A DNA stretch of 64,000 bases from Monocercomonoides exilis (taxonomy: Eukaryota; Preaxostyla; Oxymonadida; Polymastigidae): the NCBI GenBank assembly GCA_001643675.2, contig LSRY02000013.1:746501-810500 (forward strand), read 5' to 3'. Each line of letters begins with the position of its first letter. Position 1 is the first letter of the stretch. Under the pieces are notes generated by a model, which did not search any database, was not told where the DNA came from, and was given only the letters and a program-made list of their open reading frames with translations. Below, in pieces: positions 25,777 to 36,982 of this stretch. A program made the position numbers and the translations under genes.

Positions 25777-25847
25777 TGTTTCCTTTCTTTTTCTGACTGA
25801 ACAAAAACAATTTCTGAAAAGTTTGAAATAGAAAAAGCGCTTTTGAT

Positions 25848-27266
25848 TCAAACAAATACAAAATAATCTGAAATATTCAATGATAATCTATCGCAATAGT
25901 GTCTGTTAAGAAAATCAAATATTTTATGAAAGGTGGCGATGGTATCTTCGTATCCTTCTTCTTCCATCTTTTCAAATATCTTCCTTTTTGTTTCCTTTCT
26001 TTTTTCTTCTTCAGCTTCTCCATCCGTCTTTTCTTTCATTCTTCTTGAAATATTCAAAAAGAATTGTAAGCATTCATTTGTCATGATTTTATTCAACGTT
26101 GATTGATTCATTTCCTCCAGTACAGCATCAATAGCTCCTCCCTTCAACAAGTCTTCAACATGCACATCTTTGTTACTTCCTGCTGCATTAAGTGAAAAAA
26201 TGCATAGATTGTGAAATTTTTTGGAATTATCTCTTGATGCTCGAAATAACTGAACAATGCTGCAAATAAGCACAATAATTTCTTCGTTCATCAATGTGGA
26301 CCAATTCAAGAAATTATCAACAATACGGATCCATCTCCAGATCACATGCATTTCCTTCACTTTCCTTTCACCTTTTTCCTCTGCTTTCTCTCTCTTCCAA
26401 TCCACACTCTTTGACAGATCTTCCAGTTCTCTTGCTGCCTCTCTTATAAAATGAAGCTCATTCACAACCACTTCTTTAAAGCTTTTCTCCTTGAAAAATT
26501 CAAAAATCAAAATATCCCAAGCAGACTGACACGCAAGATGTGAAAGATTTCGATGCTCCTGATGATATTTGATAATCTCTTTGATTTCACTTAGATATTC
26601 CTTTTGTTTGATAAACTAATTGGAAATGAGAAAAATATCAAATTTTTCAAAAAGGAAATAGAAATGTTCATACACAAAATATAATACTGTTCAATGATAT
26701 CAAAGCCATTTCCACTTCTTTTTGAACTTCCTCGTTTTCCTCTTTCTTAGATGCAACTTTTTGAAGGCAAGACATACAAATTGAAATCAACTTCGAAGGT
26801 AATTCATTATCAAACAAAAGATGACACTCACAAAGGGAAACCAAAAGCTTTTCGTTCTTTTCTTCTTTTTTCTCATCTTCTTCGATTATCATCTTTTTTA
26901 ATCTTTCGCTCAGTGAAGAAAAGCAATGGTGATCGAACATATATCCAATCAAAACTGCTCTATATCCCAAATGCTTCAACAGTATAATGACATTTTCCAT
27001 TGTTATTTTCTTTTCTTCAATCATTTCATGAATTTTGTTGAAAATTTTTGTCGTGAAAACAGTTTTGAATTCATTTTCATCCATTCCGTCAATTACTTCA
27101 TTCAGTTCTTCGATTTTCTGTTTTTGATCTTCCTCGTCACACTGTTCCAGTTCAGAAAACATTTCTTTGATGAAAAAAAAACAAAGAAAAAATTCAATCA
27201 ACAAGAATTCAAATGCAACAGCAATTGAAGACCTTTGAATTTTTTTGTGTTGTTTGTCTCCTGCAT
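25848..27266 (-). CDS. ARM/HEAT-like helical protein, family copy B
   Basis: Exons: 27266-27233, 27164-26674, 26615-25848 (430 aa). Exon 1 codes MQETNNTKKFK plus one base, and the junction gives EMFSELEQCDEEDQKQKIEE. Exons 2 and 3 have exactly the same lengths (491 and 768 nt) as in copy A. The 5' half of exon 3, all of intron 2 and the last base or two of exon 2 are nearly identical to copy A. The rest of exon 3 differs at roughly half of its residues, which makes this a mosaic gene. Helix-rich throughout, ending LSLNISDYFVFV. No enzyme motif is visible and the function is unknown. The ATG at 27266 is the nearest one in frame with the phase-1 exon. Confidence 0.7.
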
Positions 27267-28090
27267 TTTTGAAAATGCATTGCAGCCATTAAACAGCAAC
27301 ATTATTATTATTTACGTTGAAAGTTCACACGTTTGGATCGAATAAATTGGCGAATAGGTCAAACTCAAACAGAATCATAAAAAATGTCAGCTTTCACACC
27401 ATCGGGTTTTGCATTTCCATTGGCAAGTATTTATTGATAATGTTAAGTTTATTCTTTTTTCTTTATGAGTTATGGATGAAATGATCAAATAATTTTCGAT
27501 GAACTGGAATATCAACTTTCAAAATGAGTGATCAGTGAGTGAATTTGTCATGCAAAATGGGATATATTCTTTCTGCAATTGCATGATTCGCGAGAAAAAC
27601 AGTTCTGGAAATCGACAAAATGTTTTTGGAGATCTGATTATCAAGTGAAAAGCATCTGTTTTACAACTTTATGAAAAAATCTGCACTTGTGCATTTTTTC
27701 ATTGTTCAATTGACTGTTACGATATTTCTATCGGTAAACTGTTTGAGCCCCAATACTCAAATTATTTTCTTATAATCATCAATCTTTTCTTTTTAGAGAA
27801 TTAAGATGAGAATGTGAATGCTATAATATTCGATTTTGGAACACAGATCTTCATGAACATGGATCGTGGATCAACTCATTTTTATTTTGAACATGAGAGA
27901 AGAACAAATTCAACTGATTATTTATATAATAGAACACAGAGAGGCAAGTTTTGCTCAGAGATAATTAGAATTAGAATATTAAGTGTGGGTGGTTTGAGTG
28001 AAAAACTTCGCCCTCCCAAATGACGTGGAAAAAAGGGCGAGATGAAAAAACAAAACAATAACATTAAAAATTGTGTAATAATAAAATAAT
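27267..28090. other. Intergenic, no recognised gene
   Basis: AT-rich spacer of about 0.8 kb between ARM-like copy B and the GC-rich island. No open frame with recognisable content and no repeat of note. Confidence 0.4.
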
Positions 28091-28330
28091 GCATTGTCCG
28101 CTTCACTTCACCACCGGCTTCGCCTTTTGCCATGGTCTCGAAGACCAGAGGGCAGGGGGCATACCCCTCGGAGCTCCCTCCTGCAGGCTGTGCAGGGATC
28201 CGGTGAGGCGAGTGTTCTGGTTGGAGCAGAAAGAAAAACTACTTTCGCTTCTGCGAAGCGTGGAAAAGAAAACTGCGTGTGATACGCTCTGCCTCCAGCT
28301 CTTCTGCTGTATTTGCATAGCAATCCTAAT
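28091..28330. ncRNA. GC-rich island with four hairpins; candidate structured RNA
   Basis: About 240 bp of clearly higher GC than the flanks. It contains a series of perfect short stem-loops: 28133-28138 with 28142-28147 (loop CGA), 28156-28159 with 28164-28167, 28180-28185 with 28191-28196 (loop of five), and 28246-28251 with 28255-28260 (loop TGC). Both strands have overlapping short open frames without recognisable protein content. I could not match it to SRP, RNase P, U3, U6 or tRNA by eye, and the strand is undecided. It ends about 260 bp from the left inverted repeat of the DIRS-like element, so it could instead be part of another mobile element. Confidence 0.3.
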
Positions 28331-28592
28331 CATCACACACTTCATATTTGAAATTAAATTCTTCTTTGTGAAAACAGTCATAATCTTGTAAAGGAGTAGG
28401 ATCATGCTTGAAACTTTTTATTCGTTCTCTTGTTTCTCTAAACAGGTTCTCGGTGCACATGAATATCTTCGGGCGGTTGATCTTTCTTTCTCTTTTTTCA
28501 TAACTCTCCCTTTTTTTCTCGTCATCTCTCCTCAAAATTCTTGCACACCTTCGCACCAAGCAGCTTTGAGTCTCTCCATCTGCGTATGTATT

Positions 28593-28676
28593 ATCTCGGA
28601 GCAAACCTATCTCATTGCGTTCTATCAATTCGCAATAGAGCGAATATACGAACGCAAGGAGCAGGTTTGCTCCTCA
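28593..28676. repeat. Foldback at the left end of the DIRS-like element
   Basis: The arms at about 28593-28624 and 28645-28676 are inverted copies of each other (GGAGCAAACCT against AGGTTTGCTCC, extending through the GCGTT core). The inner arm is also the terminal inverted repeat shared with the right end at about 33904-33960. DIRS elements often carry internal complementary regions that help to circularise them. Confidence 0.7.
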
Positions 28677-28795
28677 ATAATGAGTCCTGAAACCCCTCGC
28701 TCTCTTTTCTCCCCTGATCTTAAACCCTCCTGCCTAGCACGTCATCGTGCTGCGGATGAATAGAAAGCCTGCGGATGAAGGTGCGGCCCCTTTCT

Positions 28796-29900
28796 CTACT
28801 CCCTCCCTCTCTTGGAATGTTTTCGGTGTGTTCTTGATCGGGTCTTCTGCCGCTGAAACGTCATGGCAATTTGCCCTATGTTTCTCTCTCCGCGTTTCCT
28901 CCTATTAGTCTCCAACTTTTTCTGTGAGGCAGTCTGTCTGCCCTCCGTCAGCTCCATCACGCTGTGGGGAATTATGGAATGTGTCTTCCCACATTTGGGA
29001 AGTTGAGCTATATCACTCTCATGCTGTGAACTCCTCTCTTGAATTGGCCCTCGTCTCTTCAATCTCTTTCTCTTGTTCGTATCCACTTCTCCCCCAGCTT
29101 GTGATATCTCTTCAGGACACTCCTTTGTTTCAGATTCTGTATTCTCATTTATAATATCCTTTCTTTTGCTATCCATCTGCGACTTGTCTCCCTCTCCTGC
29201 AAGTGGTACTGGTCCGCCGATGGTCTCCAGGATCCATTTCGTGTACTGCACCGGTGACACGGTATAATATTTTTGGGCTACTCTCGAACCTGGAGCCCAT
29301 CTTGCATAAGCATTGATTGCTTTGCATTCTGCATCTTGTTGTCTTGCTAAGTGTGTAATCACTGCGTGTGTTTTTGAGTACACCGTGAAAGTTTCGTGTA
29401 TTCCGTTCTCTCTAAGAATAGCCGTTTGTTCTTCCTTAATTTTCTGTAGGTTAGCCGGTCTTCTCCCATCCATGTCAAGCTACACATGTTCGCTCTTCAA
29501 AGTCGTCATTGTATAGTCCATCCAGCGTTGAAGTGCTTCCACTGCATCGATACGTGGATTGGGGTGTTTCCGTACTGTAACTTTAATAACCTCACATACC
29601 GACGTCTGGGTTGGTACTTGTGTCTGGACTAACTCGTCCTTAAATAAAGTTGTATCACTTCTCATTCTCTTCAGCTCTGCTGGTCTTAAAGCTCCGAAGA
29701 TCATGGTCAGGATGAGGGCTCTCCTCTGGAGTGTCCGTATATCTTTTGCGTCGTAGGTGCTTTCAGCTCATTTCGTGATGATCGTCAAGTCCCACATCGT
29801 CTTGTGCCGTTCACCCTTTCTCGGCTTCTCCCCCACATAAGTCTTAAGAAATATCTCTATGTCCTTCCCATCAATTTTCTTCTCTCAAAACAGATTTAAA
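28796..29900 (-). pseudogene. DIRS-like tyrosine recombinase, inactivated
   Basis: Site-specific recombinase of the retroelement. In one minus-strand frame, broken by stops, it reads YVGEKPRKGERHKTMWDLTI, then MIFGALRPAELKRM (GALRPAEL carries the first catalytic Arg). Downstream come TVYSKTHAVITHLARQQ and INAYARWAPGSRVAQKYYTV, the box II region with the final Tyr. In-frame stops occur near 29772 (TGA where Trp is expected) and 29480 (TAG). The second catalytic R/K-H-x-x-R box reads KTH, another possible defect. Confidence 0.65.
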
Positions 29901-30489
29901 GAATCCAGTACTTTCCGAACTGTCTGATGAATCACTCCACTGGACAGGTTAGTATTTGAAATCGTTTTGGTAAACTCTTCCATAATCCATATGGCATATC
30001 TAGTTGTGAGGGGGTCCGTGTCATCCATGCTCTCCCTATCAAGGAATTGTCAAAATTTTCACAGCGCTCTCCATGAATCCCTTTCGCTCTTCTGGTTTTT
30101 CAGTATTGCTGCTGCTATGTCTTTTGCTCCAAAATGTTCTCCCCATTCTGAAAAGAGGTCCCTTCCTGGGATATTTTCATCCTCAGTGTGATGCTTATAA
30201 CCTCTACTGGGTGTATCTTCTGGCCTTCCCTTCTCATCCTGGCTCCTGGTATCAAACACTCCTGGAATGTCCCCAGGGTCTTTCTCAAATGCCCAGGCTG
30301 CAGCAGCGGGGTCCAGGTCTGCCCCCTCCAAGCTGTCAGAATCAGAATCGTCAGTTCCCTCTGGGCTTCCTTCATCTTCTCTTTCAGAGTCCGTCCAATG
30401 TTTCTCAGGAACGGGTGGACTAGCACTATGTCGTTTTCTGGTGTTTCTCTCTCTCTCTTCCTTCTTAAAGAGGATAGTCTCCAAGTACT

Positions 30490-32138
30490 TCAACAGGGCA
30501 CTGGCACAGTCGGTTCTAAGATTGTATCTAGTATTTTCGTTGCGATTGTTTGTAATATCTCTGCGACTTTCTCCCCCTTCAGTGCATAGTCCGGCTTCTT
30601 CGCCATCCGGCAGAGTGCATCTGCTTCCGTGTTCTGCTCTCCCGGGAGATGTTCCGTCTGTATTGTGATGTCCAGGCTGTTCAATTTCTTCTCCAATGCT
30701 CTCAGTGTTGGAATGAGCGATTGCGCTCCTCTCTTCTTCTGGATGGTCCATCTCGTGGACATATTGTCTGTCCTCAGACAAATATGGTCTATCTCCTGTT
30801 CTTTCAGCCATGCTCCTTTCCTTTCTTAAGTCCTCAACACTGCTCTGGACTCCTTTTCGTTTATCGCTAACGCACTCTCCTGGAGGGTCCAACTTCCATG
30901 GACATATATCTTCTCCTCTTTGTTCTCCATCAGTATTGTTAATACTGCGCCTCAACCAAGCTCTGACGAGTATGCCATTAAATCTGCTGGCCTTGTTCTC
31001 TTCCTCAGACACCTCGATCTGTTCTCGAGCAGGATTCACCTCCAATTTGTTAATTCTCCCAGTGTCATTGGGTTGGCTTTTTCAGTTCCGTTCCAGCCCC
31101 TGCGAGCAAATGCCTGCCTCAGAATATATTGCATGCGCCTCATTCACAAGCTCGCTGGTGGGTGTTGCGGCCTCACAAAATTCAGCCTCCCTTGGAGTGT
31201 TGCTAAGTCCCTCGTCTTCTGTATCCTCCTCTTCTTTGCCAGTGCTATCCAGGTTCGCACGTCCTCCAGCAGCAGCACTCTCTTCCTTTCTTGGAGCGTT
31301 ACTTCCATCTACTCTGAGTTCCACAACCATCCCAGAAACTCCACGCTCCTTGTGGGTTCCATCTTCAGTTTCTCTTCCGGCAGTATCCAGCCCAGATTCC
31401 TCAGGAACTGGGCTATCTCCTGTGAGATCGATCTCTAAATTCCCTGTCTGTGTGCATGAGGAGAATGTCGTCCAGATATATTACAAGCTTTTCCTTCCAC
31501 TGCTTTCTGATATATGACGCCGCCCGTCTCATTTTCTTCGTGAATACTCTGGGCGCGTCCTTTGCTCCAAATGGTATCCCCACGTAAGCGTAGCATTGAT
31601 TTTGAAAGCTGAAGCACAGAAAGGGAATGAATTGTTCGTCCACTTTGACATGTTGATACGCGCTCGATATGTCGAGAGTGGTCATCCAATCGTTCTCCTC
31701 CAAGAGTTCCACTACTGTCTCCTGGGAATCCATCTTGAAGTGCTTTCACTGTGCTTCCTTATTTAAGTCCCTGTAGTCTAAGTTCTTTCTCAACTTTCCG
31801 TTTTTCTTTCGAACCATAAATGTCGGGTTGAACCACTTCACCTCCGACTCTGGAGTGGGCTTCACCACTCCTTCCTTCGATTCCTCCTCCAAGAGGGATA
31901 AATAATTGTTCGTCATCTCCGTTGTTCCCCGAAATTCTTGTCTGTGTTTTCTCTCCTCCAGTGAGATTGGGGATTGGGGACTTTTCCATCGAGCTCTTAT
32001 ATCACGGCTCACAAGTTTGTCATCCCCAATCTTCTTCCACTCGCTCAGCCTGTTCACTTGTCTCCCAGGAAGTGGTTCCCTCAGTGGTCCAATTGCTATA
32101 CTCCTTTTCATTTCTGGCGTCTTGTGGCCAGACTGCAT
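30490..32138 (-). pseudogene. DIRS-like reverse transcriptase and RNase H, inactivated
   Basis: The minus-strand frame contains VKWFNPTFMVRKKNGKLRKN and LDYRDL, then WMTTLDISSAYQHVKVDEQF, GIPFGAKDAPRVFTKKMR and VIYLDDILLMHTD. The last holds the YLDD-type active-site aspartates. Next come the connection (AQFLRNLGWILPEEKLKMEP, VEFLGWLW) and an RNase H end with HLPGEQNTEADALCRM. In-frame stops interrupt it near 31747 (TGA), 31434, 31292 and 31139, among others. The larger open frame at 30059-31045 in another minus frame is an overlapping shadow. Confidence 0.75.
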
Positions 32139-32469
32139 CTGTGAAATCTCTTCCCCTTCGAGAGTATCTGCAATTGCTGTCTTCGAGCTCTTCTCCAGAG
32201 TGCTCCCAAATGGGGAACCGATTGCAATCCCAGAAGCTCTCCAAACTATCTTCTCGTTCTTCCTCTTGCTCGTCTATATCGTCACTCGGGGATATGCGGA
32301 GTCTTCTTCTGTTTTCTATGCATCGTATCGCGCATCTTCTCTCGATATCTCAATCACACAATCCCGTGTGATTTCTCGTTCTCTCTCCTTCCTTTGGTCC
32401 AACCAGCTCACAACCTCTCCGATATACATTTATTGTTTCCGCACTTCCTTCTCTGATCGTGTCTCGTGC

Positions 32470-33594
32470 GGAGCTACGGTTTCTCGTTGTATATTCATTT
32501 CGTTGTAATTTGCTTCTCTCTCCTCTCTCGGTCTCGCGGCAAAGTGTGGCTCTCTCTTCTCTCTCTCTACTCTCTCCTCTTTCTCTCCACTCCTGCGACT
32601 ACTTGTTGGCTCCGATTGATGGTTCCATCGCTGTCCCTCCTTGAGTCCTTGGGGGAGCTGGGGGCAATGGTCCAAAGATAGGGGCTGGCCTCCCTGAGGT
32701 CGTTGGTAGGAACTGGGCCTGGAACTGTGGAGTTCTCTTCTTCCCCCTGAAGTCCGTGAAGCTTTTGCAGTGTCCCCTTCTCTGGAGCTGTCTGTATACG
32801 AATCCCTGGATGCTCCTTCCCGAACTGTATCTTCTCGGGGGTCCACTTCTGGACGTTGCAGGACCATAATTTGTTGTGGAGTCGGGGGATGCACCGTATC
32901 CTGTAACATCTCCCTCTGCTTAAAAAAAGCTGGTGCTCTCAACCAGCTTCTTCAGGTTCTCTGGAACCGCCTTGGACTTTCCTCCTTCTTTAAAACCTTT
33001 CGTATTCTCCCAGCTCGATTAGGGGATAACTTTCTGTAAATTTATTCTGCTGATGCAGTCTGCGATAAGCGCGTAGGCGCAAAACAGTCCTCTCAGTCGT
33101 CCTTTCTCCTCTTCCATGAGGTGCGTTCTCTCCAGCTCCTTCACCGTGAGGGCTGCGACCACTTTTGCAGCTTCAAACCCCGATTCCAGGGCGGGTTGAA
33201 GCAGCTCGATAACCCGGGCGGCTTCTGGAGAATCCTTTCTTCCCTCAGCGGTGACCCCCGTCACTGCTAAGGCGTTCCAACTCATGTCAGTGTGCCTGGT
33301 GAAAAAGTTCTTTTCCGTCTCCGGAATAAATGTATTCAAGATATCATCATTTATCCTGATAGATCCGGCTTTGCAAAAGTCCATGAATCTCTTCAGTTTT
33401 CCTGCTTGTCTCCTAGGCGTTAACCATTCGTCTGGGAAAATTCCCAAGAAATCTTCGGATCTATCTTGCTCTTCTTCCCGCTTTTCTGTGTTTTCGGAAT
33501 CGCTCTCGCTGGTTTCTACATCGTCCCATTTCTTCATCTGGTTACGTCCGCGACTGCCCCTCAATCGCTGTCTGTGTTTCTTCTTCATGATCAA
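32470..33594 (-). pseudogene. DIRS-like ORF1 (gag-like), interrupted
   Basis: The ATG at 33594 opens 191 residues, ending at 33019. They begin with a basic stretch (MIMKKKHRQRLRGSRGRNQM), followed by an acidic hinge, then FLGIFPDEWLTPRRQAGKLK and a helical segment. A second stretch in another frame (GFKEGGKSKAVPENLKKL, then a Gln/Pro/Arg-rich tail) continues to about 32600 and appears to be the rest of the same product, with at least one frameshift or stop between them. The position upstream of the reverse transcriptase and the charged composition suggest a nucleic-acid-binding gag-like protein. Confidence 0.5.
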
Positions 33595-33965
33595 ATTGGA
33601 AAAATCTGACTTAAAATACCATTCACTTAATCTCGTGCGGGATCTTTTCCTTTTTCATTGGCATCTTCTCTATTGCTCAGGAGCGACTCGGACACGTTTA
33701 ACTTCTTGCAATTTATTCGATCATATTTTTCACTCTTGAAAGTCTATATGCAAGATCAATTCCTTTATCCTCGCTGTCGCTGTTTACCAATCTGACAGGA
33801 CCTTGTGTCATTTCAACTGTGGACAATGGTGTATAAGATAAGATTATTTGTTTGCCAAGTTTCATCTTTAATCACTTATAGTTTAAGATCAAAACTCATT
33901 ATCGAGGAGCAAACCTGCTCCTTGCGTTGGCAGATTCGCTCTATTGAGAATAGATCAGCTTCGTT

Positions 33966-34530
33966 GAAAGAGAAATAAAATGATTCAATTTAACTATTCT
34001 TTCCAATAGTTTCTATTTATTTCCTCCTTTCTCTCTTTCTTTTTGCTCTTTCTCTCTTTAATTTTCTTCATCTTCATCATCATTTCTTTCCTTCTTTTTA
34101 TTCTTAATATTCAATTTATCTATTTTTCTTCATTTTTTCAAAACATGTTGAATTTCTATTTTCTTTTTATTTCCACCAGAATCTCTTCAAATCTTCTCTG
34201 AAGTTTTCCTCTTTCTTCTCCTTCTTTCGATTCTTTCTCGTTATAAGAACAAAAACTTAAAAATAAAAAAAGAAAGGAAAGGAAAAATGAAAGGAAAAAA
34301 GAAGAAAAAAATTCTAATCAAATGAAGTTGATGATTATAAAAATAACAATAGCAATAAAGAAGAAGATTTTGTGAGATGCAATGCTGATATATTTGAAGA
34401 AGTTGATGATGATGAAGGAAAAGTTGGATGAAATGGCGTTGGTGCATGAAACAAAGGAGAAGGAGAAGAAGAGGAATAAGAAGAAGAAGAAGAAACGAAA
34501 GAGATGCTAATTCTTTGAGAATAGCTTCGT
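33966..34530. other. Intergenic right of the DIRS-like element
   Basis: Low-complexity T/C-rich then A-rich DNA. No gene recognised. Confidence 0.4.
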
Positions 34531-34985
34531 TTGATTGAATTACACTTGTCCTTGTGTCAATTGTGGAATGAAGAATATTCTGAACTTATATTAAATCCAG
34601 TGCGACTGCGTAAAGAAGCAAAGGGGAAAAACAAAAAAATATGCTGCAAATGTGTTTATTCATTTGAAAGAGCAGTGAACAACAGAGCTACAAAAGTTGA
34701 TGCATTGTTGTATGAAGGTTCAGTTGATATCACTTCATGGGAAACAGTTCGTTCAAAAGAGATCGATTACTTAAATGTTCATCACTTTCATTTCTGTGAA
34801 AAGCTTTATGAAAGATTGAAAGAAAACATTGGAACCGAGAAAGAGAATTCAGAACAGAAAGAGATATAACGAAAGATATTTGAAAAAATGGAGGAAGAAG
34901 GTTATGAAGATTTCATTTTGGGATTGAAATGCTGCGTGGAGATAGGAGTTAATACGATTATTTTTTTTCAAAAGTGGAGAAAATA
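34531..34985 (+). pseudogene. Relic of an ARM-like family member
   Basis: The plus-strand fragment resembles the 3' half of the family's exon 3: LCQLWNEEYSELI, CVYSFERAVNNRATKVDALL, KLYERLKENIG, then after a TAA at 34867 RKIFEKMEEEGYEDFI. The 5' exons are missing, a stop interrupts the frame, parts of the middle are altered, and the terminal ISDYF motif is lost. It lies about 1 kb from intact copy C, on the opposite strand. Confidence 0.7.
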
Positions 34986-34989
34986 ACGC

Positions 34990-35562
34990 TAATTATTTTG
35001 TTGAAAGATGATCCATATGTTTTTTTCATTTCCTATTTAGTTATTTATTTTTTCACATCATTCACTTTTGAGCAGAACACCACATAGCTTTTATAATAAA
35101 TGATATGAAAATATAAAACCAGAAGGTGCAGCTTTCAAACAGAATATCAAATTTTATTCAAAAAATAGTTCAACCAAACACATTCCAACTTTATAAAAAC
35201 TAAAAAGAAATATGAAATAAATGCCACAAAAAGTTCTTAAATTGGAACATTTCTCTTTATGTTTGATAGGCATAGTTATTTGAAACTTTTAAAGGATATA
35301 TATATATAATATGAACAAATAATTGGATATTTTCATATTGTTGAGAAGTTAGTCCAAGTGAAAGGGCTATTTAAGTTTTCGTAATTTGAACGATTGGCAG
35401 TAACTAACAGAAAAGCACCAATGAAATTCAAAAAAATGGAAAAATAAAAAAGTTTATTCAATTTTTTTAAAAATATTTTTCGAGCAACCTGATGAGTGAA
35501 TTGACACGAAAAGAAGAAAAAGTTCAATTTTCGTGTATCAAAATGAAAAACATCTCACTTCC
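34990..35562. other. Intergenic, no recognised gene
   Basis: AT-rich spacer with a short TA run near 35300. Nothing else is visible. Confidence 0.4.
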
Positions 35563-36982
35563 TCAAGCATTCAAATAATAATCAGAAACATTCAAAGATA
35601 ATCCATAGAAATATTCACTACTGAGAAAATCAAACATTTCATGAAAGCTTGCGATAACATCCTCAAATCCTTCTTCTTCCATCTTATCAAACAGGATTCT
35701 TTTCACTTCCTCTGTTTCATCTTTCTCCTTTTCTTTCATTTTCCTTGAAACATTCAAAAAGAATATTAAGAATTCACCTGCCATACAGTCATCAAATGTT
35801 TGATTGTGAATTTCCATCAAAATGAAATCAAAAACTCCACCTTTCAGCAAAACATTGAAAACAATCAAATTTGGCTGGAAAATAATCATTTTCACAAAAA
35901 TGCCACAACATCGAAGGACAACATTGATGTAATTCTCTCTTGCTGCTCTGCACAATCTTTTCATGCATCTGAGCAATTCAACATGCTCTTCATCACAAAT
36001 CTCGATATATTCAAAGTAAATCTCAATTATGTCCAACCATCTGTCCACAATTGCAAAATCTTTCATTTTTATTCCTCTTTCTGCATCTTTTCCTTTTCTC
36101 TTCCAATCCACGCATCCTTCAAGCTCTTCCAACTCTCTTGTCGCTTCCATTCCAAAATGCAGTTCATTCTCAACCTTTTTCTCTAAGTCTCCATAAAAAG
36201 AATTCACAATGATCAATGAGTTCCAAGCAGATTGATAGGCAAGATGTGTCAGATTGTGATGTTTCTGATGATATTTGATAATTCCTTTAATCTTTTTCAA
36301 ATACTTCTTTTTTTTGATCTCCTATTTAAAAGAAATGAAGAAAAAATCTGAAACTCCAAAAAGCAAAGATACGGTCATACAATCCCTTCACGTATGTTAC
36401 TCAAAGAAAGCAATGCAATTTCCACTTCTTTTTGAATAACCTCATCTTCCTCTTTCTTCACTGCAACTTTCAAAAGGCAAGGCACACAAATAAAAAACAA
36501 TTCCTCACTCGAGATATAATAATTGAAAAGCATTGCATAACATTCACAAAGATCAGCAAGAAGATTTTCATTTTTTTCTTTATTTTTCTCATCTTCATCA
36601 ACAATCATCTTTTCAAATCTTCCGCATAATAATGAACTATGAAAGGCAGAATTCCACAAGTTCAAAAGAACTTTGTAATATCCAACATGCTTCAGCAACA
36701 CAATTGCATTTTCCATTGATAGTTTCTTTTCTTCAATCATTTTATGAATTTTATTGAATGGATATGTTGTGAAAGTGGATCTGAATTCTTTTTTGTTCAT
36801 TTCATCCAATATCTCTTTCATTTCTTCAATAACCTGTTTTTGCTCAATTTCTGAACAACACCCCAGTTCATCAAGCAATTCTTCAAAAGAAAAAGAAAAA
36901 AAAGAAAAAAATCTTATCATTAAAGATTCAAATTCAGAAATGGACAAAAACCTTGAAATTTTTCAGGACATGTAACTTCCAT
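35563..36982 (-). CDS. ARM/HEAT-like helical protein, family copy C
   Basis: Exons: 36982-36952, 36880-36381, 36321-35563 (429 aa). Exon 1 codes MEVTCPEKFQ plus one base, joining to ELLDELGCCSEIEQKQVI. The second junction gives EIKKKKYLKKIKGIIKYHQK, keeping the family spacing of 13 residues before the conserved IIKYHQ block. It ends SLNVSDYYLNA. It is diverged from copies A, B and D along its whole length, so it is an older member. Acidic/basic helical repeats, no enzyme motif, no signal peptide. The function is unknown. Confidence 0.7.

Larger units (their letters stand above)
24133..25847. other. Intergenic with GAA and TTC microsatellites
   Basis: About 1.7 kb without a convincing gene. 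A purine-rich (GAA)n-like block lies at about 25361-25456 and a long (TTC)n block at about 25641-25776. Both give open frames of poly-Glu, poly-Arg or poly-Phe that I treat as artefacts. The rest is T-rich and C/T-rich. Sequence from about 25783 to the copy B stop matches the 3' flank of copy A (about 17112-17179). Confidence 0.55.
28590..33965 (-). mobile_element. Degenerate DIRS-like (tyrosine recombinase) retrotransposon
   Basis: About 5.4 kb element read on the minus strand. In order it has a gag-like ORF1, reverse transcriptase with RNase H, and a tyrosine recombinase, the DIRS order. Both ends carry inverted terminal repeats: right copy about 33877-33960, left copy about 28610-28730, sharing the core GAGGAGCAAACCTGCTCCTT in opposite orientation. 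The left copy has an extra ~27-bp insertion. No long direct LTRs, DDE integrase or aspartic protease were seen, which argues against Ty3/copia. All coding parts carry in-frame stops, so this copy is dead. The exact outer boundaries are uncertain by some tens of bases. Confidence 0.75.

Noticed and set aside
25303-25861. Open frames of poly-Glu, poly-Arg and poly-Phe
   Set aside because: They are direct translations of GAA/TTC microsatellites on both strands. Nothing else supports coding.
28103-28405. Short open frames across the GC-rich island on both strands
   Set aside because: No conserved protein content, and the hairpins fit a structured RNA or element better. The GC-rich sequence alone explains the missing stops.
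30059-31045. Long minus-strand open frame of 328 codons inside the DIRS-like element
   Set aside because: It overlaps the frame that carries the recognisable RT connection and RNase H motifs and has no family features of its own. The GC-richer sequence simply allows a long shadow frame.
28590-33965. Alternative genetic code (TAG or TGA read as an amino acid) to explain the stops in the retroelement
   Set aside because: All three stop codons occur in the element, at positions where different residues are expected. The neighbouring intact genes end normally at TAA, TAG or TGA, so decay is the simpler reading.
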